Of a DNA stretch of 64,000 nucleotides, positions 25,789 through 37,997 are shown in pieces (position 1 is the stretch's first letter; each line of letters starts with the position of its first letter). The notes beneath the pieces were generated by a model that was not told the origin of the DNA, did no database searches, and worked only from the letters and a program-made list of their open reading frames with translations. This DNA is from Paracoccaceae bacterium (GTDB taxonomy: Bacteria > Pseudomonadota > Alphaproteobacteria > Rhodobacterales > Rhodobacteraceae), in assembly GCA_011389685.1 (NCBI GenBank), contig JAABTV010000003.1, positions 42,887-106,886 of the forward strand, in the 5' to 3' direction. A program made the position numbers and the translations under genes.

Positions 25789-26580
25789 TCAGGTCTCGTC
25801 CCGCTCATGAACGGCCCAGAGATCGGGGCGGCGCTGGCGGGTCAGCGCCTCGGATTGCGCGCGGCGCCATTTCGCGATCTCGCCATGGTTGCCCGACATC
25901 AGCACCTCGGGGATCGCGCGGCCCTGCCATTCGGCCGGGCGGGTGAACTGAGGATGTTCCAGCAAGCCGTTGGAAAAGCTCTCTTCTTCGGTGCTGGCCG
26001 CATTGCCCAGAACGCCCGGCAAGAGCCGCACCGTGGCGTCGATCACCGCCTGCGCGGCCAGCTCACCACCGGTCAGGACGAAATCGCCGAGGCTGACCTC
26101 CTCGATGGCGTAGTGATCGAGAACGCGCTGATCGACGCCTTCGAAGCGGCCACAGAGCAGCGTGAGCCCGGGAAGGGCGGCAAATTCCCGCGCCATGGGT
26201 TGTTCGAAGGGCCGCCCGCGCGGGGAAAGGTAGATGAGTTTCAAGGGGTTGCGGGCCTGTCTTCGCGCGTGTTCAATGGCCGCCGAAAGCACATCGGCGC
26301 GCAGCACCATGCCCGCGCCGCCTCCGGCAGGGGTGTCATCGACATTGCGATGCTTGCCGATGCCGAATTGACGCAGGTCGATCGCGTCGAGCTGCCAAAG
26401 CCCGTCCTTGAGGGCGCGCCCGGTCAGGCTCTCGCCCAGGACACCCGGAAAAGCGTCTGGAAACAAGGTGATGACCTGCGCCGTCCAGGCATGGGCCAGG
26501 CGGTTCCCGGCCATCAGGTCGCGCGGTGTCACGCTGGCGGCGATGGACTTGCGGCCATGGGATCTGGGGCGTTCGCTCAT
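25789..26580 (-). CDS. trmD: tRNA (guanine-N1-)-methyltransferase TrmD
   Basis: The product of about 263 residues is a SPOUT-fold enzyme that makes m1G37 in tRNAs using SAM. Trefoil-knot motifs are GIGKHRNVDDTPAGGGAGMVL, LLCGRFEGVDQRVLD and GDFVLTGGELAAQAV. ATG 26578-26580 with an upstream GGGA is used; two further ATGs up to 26598 are in frame. About 20 residues (SERPRSHGRKS...) precede the usual beginning (AWTAQVITLFP), a common feature in this family of bacteria. Confidence 0.95.
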   Translation of the reverse strand: MSERPRSHGRKSIAASVTPRDLMAGNRLAHAWTAQVITLFPDAFPGVLGESLTGRALKDGLWQLDAIDLRQFGIGKHRNVDDTPAGGGAGMVLRADVLSAAIEHARRQARNPLKLIYLSPRGRPFEQPMAREFAALPGLTLLCGRFEGVDQRVLDHYAIEEVSLGDFVLTGGELAAQAVIDATVRLLPGVLGNAASTEEESFSNGLLEHPQFTRPAEWQGRAIPEVLMSGNHGEIAKWRRAQSEALTRQRRPDLWAVHERDET

Positions 26581-26651
26581 GCGCATCCCATACTGCAAAG
26601 CGCGCGCCTTGCAAACAACCCGTCAACGCAGCGTCCCGCCGGGTTAACAGG

Positions 26652-26670
26652 GGTTTTTCCGCGAAAAACC
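26652..26670. repeat. small perfect hairpin between trmD and acnA
   Basis: GGTTTTTC and GAAAAACC form an 8-bp perfect stem with a CGC loop. It is followed by a region with GGTTAACG and GCGAAAATCGG blocks that also occur near bases 30-50. The purpose is unknown; it may be a dispersed short motif rather than a terminator. Confidence 0.4.
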
Positions 26671-26768
26671 GGGGGGTGACATCCGGCTGCTGCCCGGCTG
26701 CCATGCGTGCACCGCCGCGTTGCAGCGAAAATCGGCGCGACACCGGTTAACGAGGCGCCCGCCCGGGG

Positions 26769-26791
26769 CTTCATCTTGCCAGAAATACTCA
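26769..26791. repeat. short dispersed Rhodobacteraceae motif, copy 1
   Basis: The reverse complement reads GAGTATTTCTGGCAAGATG, matching the motif at 54909-54931 with a single difference over 23 bp. It is non-coding and sits just past the acnA terminator. Confidence 0.6.
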
Positions 26792-26802
26792 AAAGGAAAC
26801 AA

Positions 26803-26833
26803 GCACCCCCCGTCCGCAAGGGCCGGGGGGTGC
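26803..26833 (-). terminator. intrinsic terminator of acnA
   Basis: GCACCCCCCG (26803-26812) pairs with the complementary CGGGGGGTGC (26824-26833). On the minus strand the stem is followed by TTGTTTCCTTTTG. It lies about 20 nt past the acnA stop. Confidence 0.7.
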
Positions 26834-26853
26834 AGGCTTTGCGAAAGCCCGCG

Positions 26854-29601
<2,748 letters not shown>

Positions 29602-29679
29602 TGCTGTCTCTCCCTGAGGAAAACGGTTTAACCTTGGTTGCGGCTGCTTGTGGCCCATGAGCGGAGGGGTTTCAAGGGG

Positions 29680-29712
29680 GCCTTGTTATAATTGTATACT
29701 ATTGCACACAGA
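29680..29712. promoter_or_regulatory. AT-rich promoter region between acnA and the DUF1223 gene
   Basis: TTGTTATAATTGTATACTAT forms the only strongly AT-rich stretch in this part of the genome. It contains a GTATAC dyad and TATAAT-like hexamers readable on both strands. It probably drives acnA, the DUF1223 gene, or both; exact elements cannot be fixed by eye. Confidence 0.45.
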
Positions 29713-29859
29713 AATGCAAACGGGCTTCGGCACCATGCATTGGCGAATCGGGGGCGCGAAAGCGTCGCCATGCTCTCGCAAAACCTTGATTGGTTATTTG
29801 AACGCGGTTTGCGTATGACCGAAAGGGTTTTCAGGGTGTGTGGAAGGAATCACGGGGAT

Positions 29860-30588
29860 ATGAAGCAGCTTTGGGGATGGATTGCGCTGACATGGATGGC
29901 CATGGCCGGAATGGCGCCGGGCGAAGATCGGGCCGAAAGCGCGACCGGTGACGGGCGGCTGGTCGTGGTCGAGCTGTTCACCAGCCAGGGCTGTTCGAGC
30001 TGTCCGCCCGCGGATGCCTTCCTGCACGAGCTGGCCCGGCGCGAGGATGTCGTGGCGCTGGGTCTGCACGTGGATTACTGGGATTATATCGGCTGGAAGG
30101 ACGTGTTCGGACAGGCCAAGTTCACCAGGCGGCAGAAATCCTACGCGCGGGCCGCGGGGCGGCGGTCGATCTATACGCCGCAGATGGTGATCCAGGGGCA
30201 GGACCACGTGGTCGGCAACCATCCGATGGATGTGGCCGACCTGATCGCGCAACACGGGGCGCAGGCAAGCGATGTGACGTTGCGGGCCAGGCGCGTCGGC
30301 GGCGAGGTGGTCATACGGGGCGCGGCGCGTGTGCCGGCGCGGATGCTGGTGCAGCTCGTGCAGTATTCGCCAAGCGAGGAAGTGGCGATCCGCCGGGGCG
30401 AGAATGCCGGCAAGACCCTTGCCTATGCCAATGTGGCCCGGCACTGGGCCCGGTTGGGCCAATGGGATGGCAAGACCCGGCTGGAGCTGCGCGCGACGCT
30501 TGAACCGGGGCTCGAGGCGGTGGTGATCGTGCAGCGCATGCTGGATCGCGGGGTCGGCCCGATCGCGGCGGCCGCACGGGTGGAGTAG
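29860..30588 (+). CDS. DUF1223 family thioredoxin-like secreted protein
   Basis: The product of about 242 residues begins with an apparent signal peptide (MKQLWGWIALTWMAMAGMAPG). The DUF1223 core VVELFTSQGCSSCPPADAFL carries a CxxC thioredoxin-type motif, followed by HVDYWDYIGWKDVFG and YTPQMVIQGQDHVVG. It is regularly found beside acnA in Rhodobacteraceae. A thiol-redox function in the periplasm is inferred. An ATG at 29815 would lengthen the N-terminus but weaken the signal peptide. Confidence 0.85.
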   Translation: MKQLWGWIALTWMAMAGMAPGEDRAESATGDGRLVVVELFTSQGCSSCPPADAFLHELARREDVVALGLHVDYWDYIGWKDVFGQAKFTRRQKSYARAAGRRSIYTPQMVIQGQDHVVGNHPMDVADLIAQHGAQASDVTLRARRVGGEVVIRGAARVPARMLVQLVQYSPSEEVAIRRGENAGKTLAYANVARHWARLGQWDGKTRLELRATLEPGLEAVVIVQRMLDRGVGPIAAAARVE

Positions 30589-30608
30589 GCGCGCGGCGCG
30601 GGTCGGGC

Positions 30609-31484
30609 TCAGTTCCCCGAAGCGATTTCGACCGCCACGGCATCCCGGAACCGGGCGGTTTCGACGAAAACGGCGATCGGGCCGGGCGCGCCGCCCCGCA
30701 CCGCCGAGGTCACGCCGAGCAGGGTCAGCCCCTGCGGCCCCTGCCACAGGAGCGGGGCGCCCGAATCGCCGGGCATCGCCGAACAGGCGGCCACGAGGCG
30801 GCCATTGGCGCGCACCGGGCGGCCACAATCCCGCGCCACCGAAAGCACATGCGGGCGCAACCCGGCATAGCCGGGCAGGATCGCGCTGCCGGTCTCGGGC
30901 GGGGGCGGGACGAGCGCGGCCAGTGCGACGGTTCCAAGCCGCGCGCCCAGCGGTTCGTCGAGGATCAGCACCGCCCAGTCATCCAGCGGGTCAAGCGTGA
31001 AGCCCGCGCCGCCCCGGTCGGTGCCGGGGGCCAGGACCGAGCGGGTGACACGCGCGGTGGCCAGGCCGGTGCCGCGCTGGTAGCCGGCCACGAAGCGCAG
31101 GCTGGCGTCGGGAATCCGACGCTTGCGGGCGGCGTTGTAGAGGCAATGCGCGGCGGTGACGGCGATGCGGTCAGAGACCAGCGTGGCGGTGCAATGCGAC
31201 CGGATGTCGGTCGAGGCGAAATTGAGCCGCCCGATGGCGGACCAGGGCGGCGCGGATGCATCGACGATCTCGCGCGCGCGGATCCGCTCGCACCCGGCGG
31301 AGCGGTCTTGCCCGAGGGTGCAGATGGCGCCCTGCCCCCCGGTATCGGGGGGCTGCTGTGCCTGTCCTGGCGTCATCGCACCGGCGAGGATGAGCGCAAG
31401 AGCGATGGAACGCCGGGATCGCGGGTGGCGCGCGCAAGAATCCGCGACGGATTCTTGACCGAATTCCGTCATGGAATTCGTCAC
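30609..31484 (-). CDS. secreted trypsin-like serine protease
   Basis: The product of up to 291 residues has a signal-peptide-like segment (RSIALALILAGAMTPGQAQ). The chymotrypsin-fold catalytic triad is His in VTAAHCL, Asp in LDDWAVLIL and Ser in MPGDSGAPLLW; paired cysteines are as expected. The start may be GTG 31482-31484, overlapping the MoxR stop codon (GTGA), or ATG 31470-31472; neither has a strong ribosome site, so coupling favours the GTG. The protease target is unknown. Confidence 0.82.
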   Translation of the reverse strand: MTNSMTEFGQESVADSCARHPRSRRSIALALILAGAMTPGQAQQPPDTGGQGAICTLGQDRSAGCERIRAREIVDASAPPWSAIGRLNFASTDIRSHCTATLVSDRIAVTAAHCLYNAARKRRIPDASLRFVAGYQRGTGLATARVTRSVLAPGTDRGGAGFTLDPLDDWAVLILDEPLGARLGTVALAALVPPPPETGSAILPGYAGLRPHVLSVARDCGRPVRANGRLVAACSAMPGDSGAPLLWQGPQGLTLLGVTSAVRGGAPGPIAVFVETARFRDAVAVEIASGN

Positions 31485-32326
31485 CGCTGGCGTTGCGCGC
31501 GGGCCATGAAGGCGAGGCGTTCGAACAGATGCACGTCCTGCTCGTTCTTCAAGAGCGCGCCATGCAGCCGGGGCAGGGCGTTCTTGCCGTCGCGCTTGAG
31601 ATCCTCGGCATCGAGATCCTCGGCCAGCAGCAGCTTGAGCCAGTCGAGCACTTCGGAGGTCGAGGGCTTCTTCTTGAGCCCGGGGGTTTCGCGCAGCTCG
31701 TAGAATTGCGTCAGCGCCGTGGTCAGGAGCTGTTCCTTGAGGCCGGGGTGATGCACGTCGATGATCGCGCGCATCGTGTCGTGATCGGGAAAGCGGATAT
31801 AGTGGAAGAAACAGCGGCGCAGGAAGGCGTCGGGCAGTTCCTTTTCGTTGTTCGAGGTGATGATGACGATCGGGCGATGGCGGGCGCGGATCGTCTCGCC
31901 GGTCTCGTAGACGAAGAATTCCATCCGGTCGAGTTCCTGCAACAGGTCGTTGGGAAACTCGATATCGGCCTTGTCGATCTCGTCGATCAGAAGGACCAGT
32001 TTCTCGTCTGAATCGAACGCCTCCCAGAGCTTGCCGCGCTTGATGTAATTGCGCACGTCATGCACGCGTTCGTCGCCCAGCTGGCTGTCACGCAGACGGC
32101 TGACGGCGTCGTATTCGTAAAGCCCCTGCTGCGCCTTGGTGGTGGACTTGATGTTCCATTCGATCATCCGCAGGCCCAGCGCCTGGGCGACCTGGCGGGC
32201 CAGTTCGGTCTTGCCGGTACCGGGTTCGCCCTTGACCAGGAGCGGGCGTTCCAGCGTCACCGCGGCATTGACCGCGACCTTGAGGTCATCGGTGGCGACA
32301 TAGGACTGGGTTCCTTCGAATTTCAT
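31481..32326 (-). CDS. MoxR-family AAA+ ATPase
   Basis: The 281-residue AAA+ protein has Walker A GEPGTGKTE, Walker B VLLIDEIDKAD, sensor 1 ITSNNEKELPDAF and an arginine-finger region RRCFFHYIRFPD. MoxR proteins act as chaperones for metalloenzyme or complex maturation, usually with a VWA-domain partner; here the coupled downstream gene is a trypsin-like protease instead. It is divergent from dksA. Confidence 0.9.
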   Translation of the reverse strand: MKFEGTQSYVATDDLKVAVNAAVTLERPLLVKGEPGTGKTELARQVAQALGLRMIEWNIKSTTKAQQGLYEYDAVSRLRDSQLGDERVHDVRNYIKRGKLWEAFDSDEKLVLLIDEIDKADIEFPNDLLQELDRMEFFVYETGETIRARHRPIVIITSNNEKELPDAFLRRCFFHYIRFPDHDTMRAIIDVHHPGLKEQLLTTALTQFYELRETPGLKKKPSTSEVLDWLKLLLAEDLDAEDLKRDGKNALPRLHGALLKNEQDVHLFERLAFMARAQRQR

Positions 32327-32505
32327 CGGCGCGTCATCCGTTATAATGAGGTTTCGAACGGCACCCTAAAGGAGACGCAAATCGACCGCAACGTGCGCCA
32401 ATGCTTTCCGGGGACTGGAAAAATCGACAAAGCCCGGGAAAGAGGCTTTGGGGTAGTGACAATCCATTGGCGGGGCGGTAAGAGGCAGGCGCGAGAGGGG
32501 AAGTG

Positions 32506-32961
32506 ATGTCCGATCTTGGCACAATTGAGGGAGCGGAGATGAAAGTGGAAGTCTTTCTGCCCGATAATTACCGTCCCGCAGAGGACGAGCCATTCATGAA
32601 TGACCGCCAGCTTGAATACTTCCGCAGGAAGTTGCTGACCTGGCGATTGGAGCTTCTCGGCGACAGCCGGGACACGATCGAGGGGTTGCAGGAAGGCACG
32701 CGCAACATCCCCGACGTCGCCGACCGCGCCAGCGAGGAGACCGACCGGGCGCTGGAGTTGCGCACACGCGACCGTCAGCGCAAGCTGGTGGCCAAGATCG
32801 ACGCCGCGCTGCGCCGGATCGAGGAGGGCGAATACGGCTATTGCGAGGTGACCGGCGAGCCGATCAGCCTCAAGCGGCTGGATGCCCGCCCCATCGCCAC
32901 GATGAGCCTTGAAGCGCAGGAGCGCCACGAGCGCCGCGAGAAGGTCCACCGCGACGACTGA
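32506..32961 (+). CDS. dksA: DksA, RNA polymerase-binding transcription factor
   Basis: The product of about 151 residues has the conserved FMNDRQLEYFRRKLLTWR start, a coiled coil with DVADRASEETDRAL, and the C-terminal zinc-finger region (YGYCEVTGEPISLKRLDARPIA). Only one of the four zinc cysteines is kept, as in other alphaproteobacterial and DksA2-type proteins, so zinc is probably not bound. It cooperates with ppGpp. Two ATGs have good ribosome sites: 32506 (used) and 32539 (MKVEVFLP), the latter giving the family's more usual start. Confidence 0.93.
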   Translation: MSDLGTIEGAEMKVEVFLPDNYRPAEDEPFMNDRQLEYFRRKLLTWRLELLGDSRDTIEGLQEGTRNIPDVADRASEETDRALELRTRDRQRKLVAKIDAALRRIEEGEYGYCEVTGEPISLKRLDARPIATMSLEAQERHERREKVHRDD

Positions 32962-33033
32962 GCGCGGGCGGATGCGGATGGACGACCGGCGCCGGGGCTT
33001 TCGCTCCGGCGTTTTTCACAGGACAGTGCTGTC

Positions 33034-34218
33034 ATGGGCGAGATGAACGAGGCACGACTCGACGGGTTGCGCGCCCTTGTGGTGGGCGGCGGGATCGGCG
33101 GTTTGACGCTGGCCGTCGCGCTGGCGCAGCGCGGGGCGCGGGTCAAGGTTCTGGAACAGGCCGCGGCCATCACCGAGGTCGGCGCGGGGCTTCAGATCGG
33201 CCCCAACGGCGTGGTGGTGCTGCGCGCGCTGGGGCTGGAGGAGGCGCTGGTCGCCGCCGGGGCGGTGCGGGGCTGTGCGGTGCAGCTTTGCGACCATCGC
33301 GGGCGCGAGGTCACGCGGCTTGATCTCACGGCGCTTGACGGGGCTTACTACCAGGTGCATCGGGCCGACCTGATCGGGGTGCTGGAGGCGGGGGCGCGCG
33401 CGGCGGGGGCCAATATCGAGCTGGGCGCCGAGGTCACGGGTATCGCGGACGGGCCCGCGCCGGTGGTGACGCTTTCGAACGGGGATGAGCGGCGGGCCGA
33501 CCTGGTGATCGGGGCGGACGGGGTGCATTCGCGTCTGCGGGCGGTCTTGAATGGCACCGAGGCGCCGTTCTTTACCGGGCATGTGGCGTGGCGTGCGGTC
33601 ATTCCGAACGATCTGGGGCAGGGGCCGGTCAGCCGCGTCTTCATGGGTCCGGGGCGGCATGTGGTGAGCTATCCGCTGCGCGGCGAATCGATGCTCAACC
33701 TGGTGGCCGTCGAGGAGCGGCGGCGCTGGGTCGCCGAAAGCTGGAGCCAGCGCGACGAGCCCGAGAACCTGCGCGCGGCCTTCGCCGGTTTCGGCGCTCC
33801 GGTGCGCGACATGCTGGCGCGGGTCGAGACCTGTCACCTCTGGGGGCTGTTTCGTCACGAGGTCGCGGCGACATGGCATGGCGAATCGGTGGCGCTTCTG
33901 GGGGATGCGGCGCATCCGACGCTGCCGTTCATGGCGCAGGGCGCGGTGATGGCGATCGAGGATGCCTGGGTTCTGGCCGATGCGCTGGCGCGCGCCGACA
34001 GCGTGCGCGCGGGGCTGGCCGCCTATCAGCTGCGCCGCGTGGCGCGGGTCCGGCGGGTGGTCAACACGGCGACGGAGAACGCATGGAAATACCACATGAA
34101 ATTCCCGCCGCTGCGGTTGGTGGCGCATAATGTGCTTCGGCTGTCGGGCAAGCTTCGCCCGGATATGATGCTGCGCCAGTTCGACTGGCTTTACGGCCAT
34201 GACGTGACCAGGGGGTGA
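33034..34218 (+). CDS. FAD-dependent monooxygenase, salicylate/3-hydroxybenzoate hydroxylase family
   Basis: The 394-residue flavoprotein hydroxylase has the GxGxxG motif VVGGGIGGLTLAVALAQRGA (about 12-31), the DG motif ADLVIGADGVHSRLR and the second FAD motif LLGDAAHPTLPFMAQGAVMAIEDA. Family members hydroxylate salicylate, 3-hydroxybenzoate or zeaxanthin-like substrates; no ring-cleavage genes lie nearby, so the substrate cannot be named. It converges with the dehalogenase gene. Confidence 0.85.
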   Translation: MGEMNEARLDGLRALVVGGGIGGLTLAVALAQRGARVKVLEQAAAITEVGAGLQIGPNGVVVLRALGLEEALVAAGAVRGCAVQLCDHRGREVTRLDLTALDGAYYQVHRADLIGVLEAGARAAGANIELGAEVTGIADGPAPVVTLSNGDERRADLVIGADGVHSRLRAVLNGTEAPFFTGHVAWRAVIPNDLGQGPVSRVFMGPGRHVVSYPLRGESMLNLVAVEERRRWVAESWSQRDEPENLRAAFAGFGAPVRDMLARVETCHLWGLFRHEVAATWHGESVALLGDAAHPTLPFMAQGAVMAIEDAWVLADALARADSVRAGLAAYQLRRVARVRRVVNTATENAWKYHMKFPPLRLVAHNVLRLSGKLRPDMMLRQFDWLYGHDVTRG

Positions 34219-34230
34219 GTGTGGCGCCGG

Positions 34231-34902
34231 TCACGCCAGCCGGGCGGCGAGGTCGGTGAAGTCCTTCGCCACGATGTCCCAGTCGGCGTCGGGGGCGAGG
34301 TCGATGCTCTGGTCGGGCCCGTGCTCGGTGGGGCGGGGGACGAAGGCGGTCCGGAGCCCGGCGGCGCGGGCGGCATGCAGATCGCCGTTATGCGCCGCGA
34401 CCATCATCATCGCCTCGGGCGGCAGGCGCAGCGCGGCGCAGGAGGCGAGATAGACTGCCGGTTTGGGCTTGTAGTCGCGCGCGATCTCGGCCCCGAGGAT
34501 GCAATCCCAGGGCAGCCGCGCGTAACGCGCCAGCCGGGTCATGAGGGCGATCGAGCCGTTCGAGCAGGGGGCGATGATGCGGGTTTCGCGCATCGCCGTC
34601 AGCCCAGGGACCACATCGGGCCAGGGGTCGAGCCGTTCCCAAGCGGTGTTGAGACTGTCGGGCGCCACCACCCCGAATGCGTGCGCGGTGGTGTGCAGAT
34701 TTTCGAGATGCAGATCGTCGAGCGGCACATAGCCCCGCCCGCCGTCGCGAATCCGGGCCATGGCGGGGTCGTATTCGGCGCGCCAGGCCGTGGCAAAGGC
34801 GGTGGCATCGACGCCCGGCAATTGTTCGGCGACCGCGCGTGTGACTGACCCGCGCCAATCGACGCAGGTGCCGAAGACATCGAAGATGAGCGCCTGTATC
34901 AT
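34231..34902 (-). CDS. (S)-2-haloacid dehalogenase type II (HAD superfamily)
   Basis: The 223-residue HAD enzyme has nucleophile Asp8 in FDVFGTCVDW, motif II Ser in PCSNGS, motif III Lys in DYKPKP and motif IV in AAHNGDLHAA. This matches L-2-haloacid dehalogenases, which replace halogen by hydroxyl with inversion. Many annotated members act on other small acids, so the substrate is not certain. It appears monocistronic. Confidence 0.85.
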   Translation of the reverse strand: MIQALIFDVFGTCVDWRGSVTRAVAEQLPGVDATAFATAWRAEYDPAMARIRDGGRGYVPLDDLHLENLHTTAHAFGVVAPDSLNTAWERLDPWPDVVPGLTAMRETRIIAPCSNGSIALMTRLARYARLPWDCILGAEIARDYKPKPAVYLASCAALRLPPEAMMMVAAHNGDLHAARAAGLRTAFVPRPTEHGPDQSIDLAPDADWDIVAKDFTDLAARLA

Positions 34903-35080
34903 CGCGGGCCTTTGCTGTTCAGGTTGTCCCGGAACGCAATAAGGCCTCGCGCGCGGTCAAGCCAGCCCTGGTTTTCGATTTCCGGTCGGACCGAACGAGG
35001 CGCCTTGCAAGGATGGACCGCTGGCGCATCCGGGAAAGGGTGGCGATCGCCGGAATACGCCGCCGTTCAATCATCGCCGT

Positions 35081-37255
35081 TCAATCATCGCTGTGCATCA
35101 GTTGCGGCACGTCGGCGGCGCCGGCGGTGCCGCGCCCGGAAAGTGAGGGGTGTTCCATGAAGAAGCGATGACAGGAGAAGGCCAGCCCCTCTTCGGGCGG
35201 GGCGGCGCGGGTGAAGTGGCCGTCGGGGGCCATCACCCAGCTTTGCGCCACATCGGCCATGTTGGCGGCCATGATCTGTTCGGTGATCTGGGCCTTGACG
35301 GTGGGGTTCTCGATCTCGACCAGCGTTTCGACCCGGCGGTTGAGGTTGCGGCCCATCCAGTCGGCCGACGAGATGAACACCCGCGCCTTCTTGTGCGGCA
35401 GCCCCTTGCCGTTGCCGAAACAGACGATGCGCGAATGTTCGAGAAAGCGCCCGACGATGGATTTCACCCGGATGTTGTCGGAGAGTCCCTTGACGCCCGG
35501 GCGCAGCCCGCAGATGCCGCGCACCACGAGGCTGATCTTCACGCCTGCGCGCGAGGCGGCATAGAGCGCGTCGATCACCTCGGAATCGATCAGCGCGTTC
35601 ATCTTGGCCCAGATCTCGGCCGGGCGGCCGGCCTCGGCATGGGCGATCTCGGCCTTGATCATCTCGAGCAGGCGGGGCTTGAGCGATATCGGCGAGATGG
35701 CGAGGTTTTCGAGACTGTCGGGCTGGGCGTAGCCGGAGAGGTAGTTGAAGACCTTGGTGGCGTCGCGGCCCAGCACCGGGTCGCAGGTGAAGAACGAAAG
35801 ATCGGTATAGATGCGCGCGGTGATCGGGTGGTAATTGCCGGTGCCGTAATGGGTATAGGTCACCAGCCGGTCGCCTTCGCGGCGCACCACGGTCGAGATC
35901 TTGGCATGGGTCTTGAGGTCGAGAAAGCCATAGACCACATGCGCGCCCGCCCGTTCGAGCCGGCGCGACTGGCGGATATTGGCGGCCTCGTCGAAGCGGG
36001 CCTTGAGTTCCACGAGCGCGGTGACGGATTTGCCGTCCTCGGCGGCCTCGCAGAGTGCGTCGACGATCGGGCTGTCGCGCGAGGTGCGGTAGAGCGTCTG
36101 CTTGATCGCCACCACGTCGGGGTCGCGCGCCGCCTGCGCCAGGAAACGCACCACCATGTCGAAGGTTTCATAGGGGTGGTGCAGCAGCATGTCCTTTTGC
36201 CGGATCGCGGCGAACATGTCGCCGTCGAAATCCTGCACCCGTTCGGGCACGCGCGGGGTGAACGAGGGCCAGAGCAGGTCGGGGCGGGCATCGAGCACCA
36301 GCTCGTCGAGGTCGGCCATGCCGATCAGCCCGTCGATCTCGACCACCTCGTCATCGGTGACGTGCAGTTCATGCTTGATCAGGTGCAAGAGCGCTGGCGG
36401 CGCGTCGGCGGAGACCTTCATGCGCACCACCTCGCCGCGGCGGCGGCGTTTCAGGGCGGTCTCGAATTCGCGCACCAGATCCTCGGCCTCTTCCTCGACC
36501 TCGAGATCGCTGTCGCGCAGCACGCGAAAGGCGCAATGACCGACGGATGCGTAGCCCGGAAACAGCGAGCCGATATGGTCGAGCAGCAGCTCTTCGAGCG
36601 GCAGGAACCGGTGCAGGCCCTCCCTGGCGGGCAGGGGCACGAAGCGGTCGATCTGGTGCGGGATCGGCAGGAGCGCCTTCAACTCGCGCTTGTCGCGCTT
36701 GCGTTCGAGTTGCAGCGCCAGCGCGAAGCCGGTGTTGGGGATGAAGGGAAAGGGATGCGCCGGGTCGATGGCCAGCGGCGAGAGAACCGGGAAGACCCGG
36801 GCGAGGAAGACCTCGGCCAGGTGGGTGCGGTCATCCTTGGTCAGCGTCTCGCGCGTGCAGATCGAGATGCCCTTTTGCTCCATCTCTGCGGCTAGGGTCT
36901 CGTAGGCGGCCTGTTGATGGGCCATCAGGCCGCGCGCCTCGGCGTTGATCAGCTTGAGCTGTTCGGCCGGGCTCAGACCGTCGGCGGCGGGCGTGGTCAC
37001 GCCGCCGCGCGCCAGTTCGCGCAGCCCGGCGACGCGGACGGTATAGAATTCGTCGAGGTTGTTGGCCGAGATCGACAGGAAGCGCAGCCGTTCGAGCAGC
37101 GGCACGCGCGGGTTCTCGGCCTCTTCGAGCACGCGCCAGTTGAAGCCCAACCAGCTGAGTTCACGATTGAAGAAGCGCCCCGGTCCGGTGATGTCGAGAT
37201 CGGCGGGTTCGGTCGGGGCTTCGAACGGGTTGGACAGGAAATCGGCGTTTGGCAT
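35081..37255 (-). CDS. ppk: polyphosphate kinase 1
   Basis: This 724-residue PPK1 makes polyphosphate from ATP. The N-domain begins [19 protein letters not shown] and [14 protein letters not shown]. The catalytic C-domains contain the autophosphorylated His in [20 protein letters not shown] and the second His in [13 protein letters not shown]. It lies downstream of the CIA30 and hda genes on the same strand, as often in this bacterial family, but 97 bp separate it from CIA30. No ppx follows within the window. Confidence 0.96.
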   Translation of the reverse strand: MPNADFLSNPFEAPTEPADLDITGPGRFFNRELSWLGFNWRVLEEAENPRVPLLERLRFLSISANNLDEFYTVRVAGLRELARGGVTTPAADGLSPAEQLKLINAEARGLMAHQQAAYETLAAEMEQKGISICTRETLTKDDRTHLAEVFLARVFPVLSPLAIDPAHPFPFIPNTGFALALQLERKRDKRELKALLPIPHQIDRFVPLPAREGLHRFLPLEELLLDHIGSLFPGYASVGHCAFRVLRDSDLEVEEEAEDLVREFETALKRRRRGEVVRMKVSADAPPALLHLIKHELHVTDDEVVEIDGLIGMADLDELVLDARPDLLWPSFTPRVPERVQDFDGDMFAAIRQKDMLLHHPYETFDMVVRFLAQAARDPDVVAIKQTLYRTSRDSPIVDALCEAAEDGKSVTALVELKARFDEAANIRQSRRLERAGAHVVYGFLDLKTHAKISTVVRREGDRLVTYTHYGTGNYHPITARIYTDLSFFTCDPVLGRDATKVFNYLSGYAQPDSLENLAISPISLKPRLLEMIKAEIAHAEAGRPAEIWAKMNALIDSEVIDALYAASRAGVKISLVVRGICGLRPGVKGLSDNIRVKSIVGRFLEHSRIVCFGNGKGLPHKKARVFISSADWMGRNLNRRVETLVEIENPTVKAQITEQIMAANMADVAQSWVMAPDGHFTRAAPPEEGLAFSCHRFFMEHPSLSGRGTAGAADVPQLMHSDD

Positions 37256-37354
37256 GGGGGGCTTATGCGGGTCTCTTGTAACGGTTGGGTGACGATATGA
37301 GCGCGGAGTGTGCGCCCTGTGGGCGGTGTTGTCCAGCGACCGCGGACGAACCGG

Positions 37355-37912
37355 TCAGTAAAAACCGACCTCGCGCAGCTCGATCTCGGCCTCGTGATCG
37401 CGTCCGAAGGCCACGATGCCCACCGACTTGATGCCCGCGTTGCGCGGCGGGACGCGCAACAGGCGACCCGACGGGCGGAACGCGGCGAAGGGCAGGCGGA
37501 TCTCGGTCCAGTCGCGCGGGGCGTGGAACCCGGCCTGATAATATTGCCAGGGCAGCACCGTGCCGCCGGTGCGCAGATGCACAAAATAGCGTTGATCATT
37601 GCCGCGCAGCACGAGGCGCACCCCGGTCGCCTTTTCGGGGGGCGGCGCGGGCAGGTCGGTGCGCATCTGGATGAAGCCGCCGTTATTGGCGGTGCTGACC
37701 GTGCCGGTGAGGCGGGCATGGGCCTGCCCGTCCTCGCGCAGGAAGCGCAGATCGCCTTGCGAGACGCCGCCCATCACGGTGTCGGCAATCAGGCGCCAGC
37801 GGGTTTCGGGGTCCGTTTCAAAGGTTTCAAACATTGCGGATTGGGCCATGGTGGTGAGGGGTGTGCCCAGGCAGAGCAGGGCGAGGAGCACGGATTTGAC
37901 GGTCGGTCGCAT
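37355..37912 (-). CDS. CIA30-family secreted protein
   Basis: The 185-residue product starts with a signal peptide (MRPTVKSVLLALLCLGTPLTTMAQ). A galactose-binding-like CIA30 domain follows (TRWRLIADTVMGGVSQGDLRFL; VRLVLRGNDQRYFVHLRT; DWTEIRLPFAAFRPSGR; GIVAFGRDHEAEIELREVGFY). CIA30 is an assembly chaperone of mitochondrial complex I, but secreted bacterial relatives are of unknown role. ATG 37910-37912 gives the clean signal peptide; an upstream extension is not supported. Confidence 0.83.
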   Translation of the reverse strand: MRPTVKSVLLALLCLGTPLTTMAQSAMFETFETDPETRWRLIADTVMGGVSQGDLRFLREDGQAHARLTGTVSTANNGGFIQMRTDLPAPPPEKATGVRLVLRGNDQRYFVHLRTGGTVLPWQYYQAGFHAPRDWTEIRLPFAAFRPSGRLLRVPPRNAGIKSVGIVAFGRDHEAEIELREVGFY

Positions 37913-37997
37913 ATGGTGGGCCTTGTCCTGTCGGGTCGAGGGGGGCATTCCGGGATATGGGGGCTGGGCGTGGCCCGGGCAAGGTGCGTCGGTGGGA

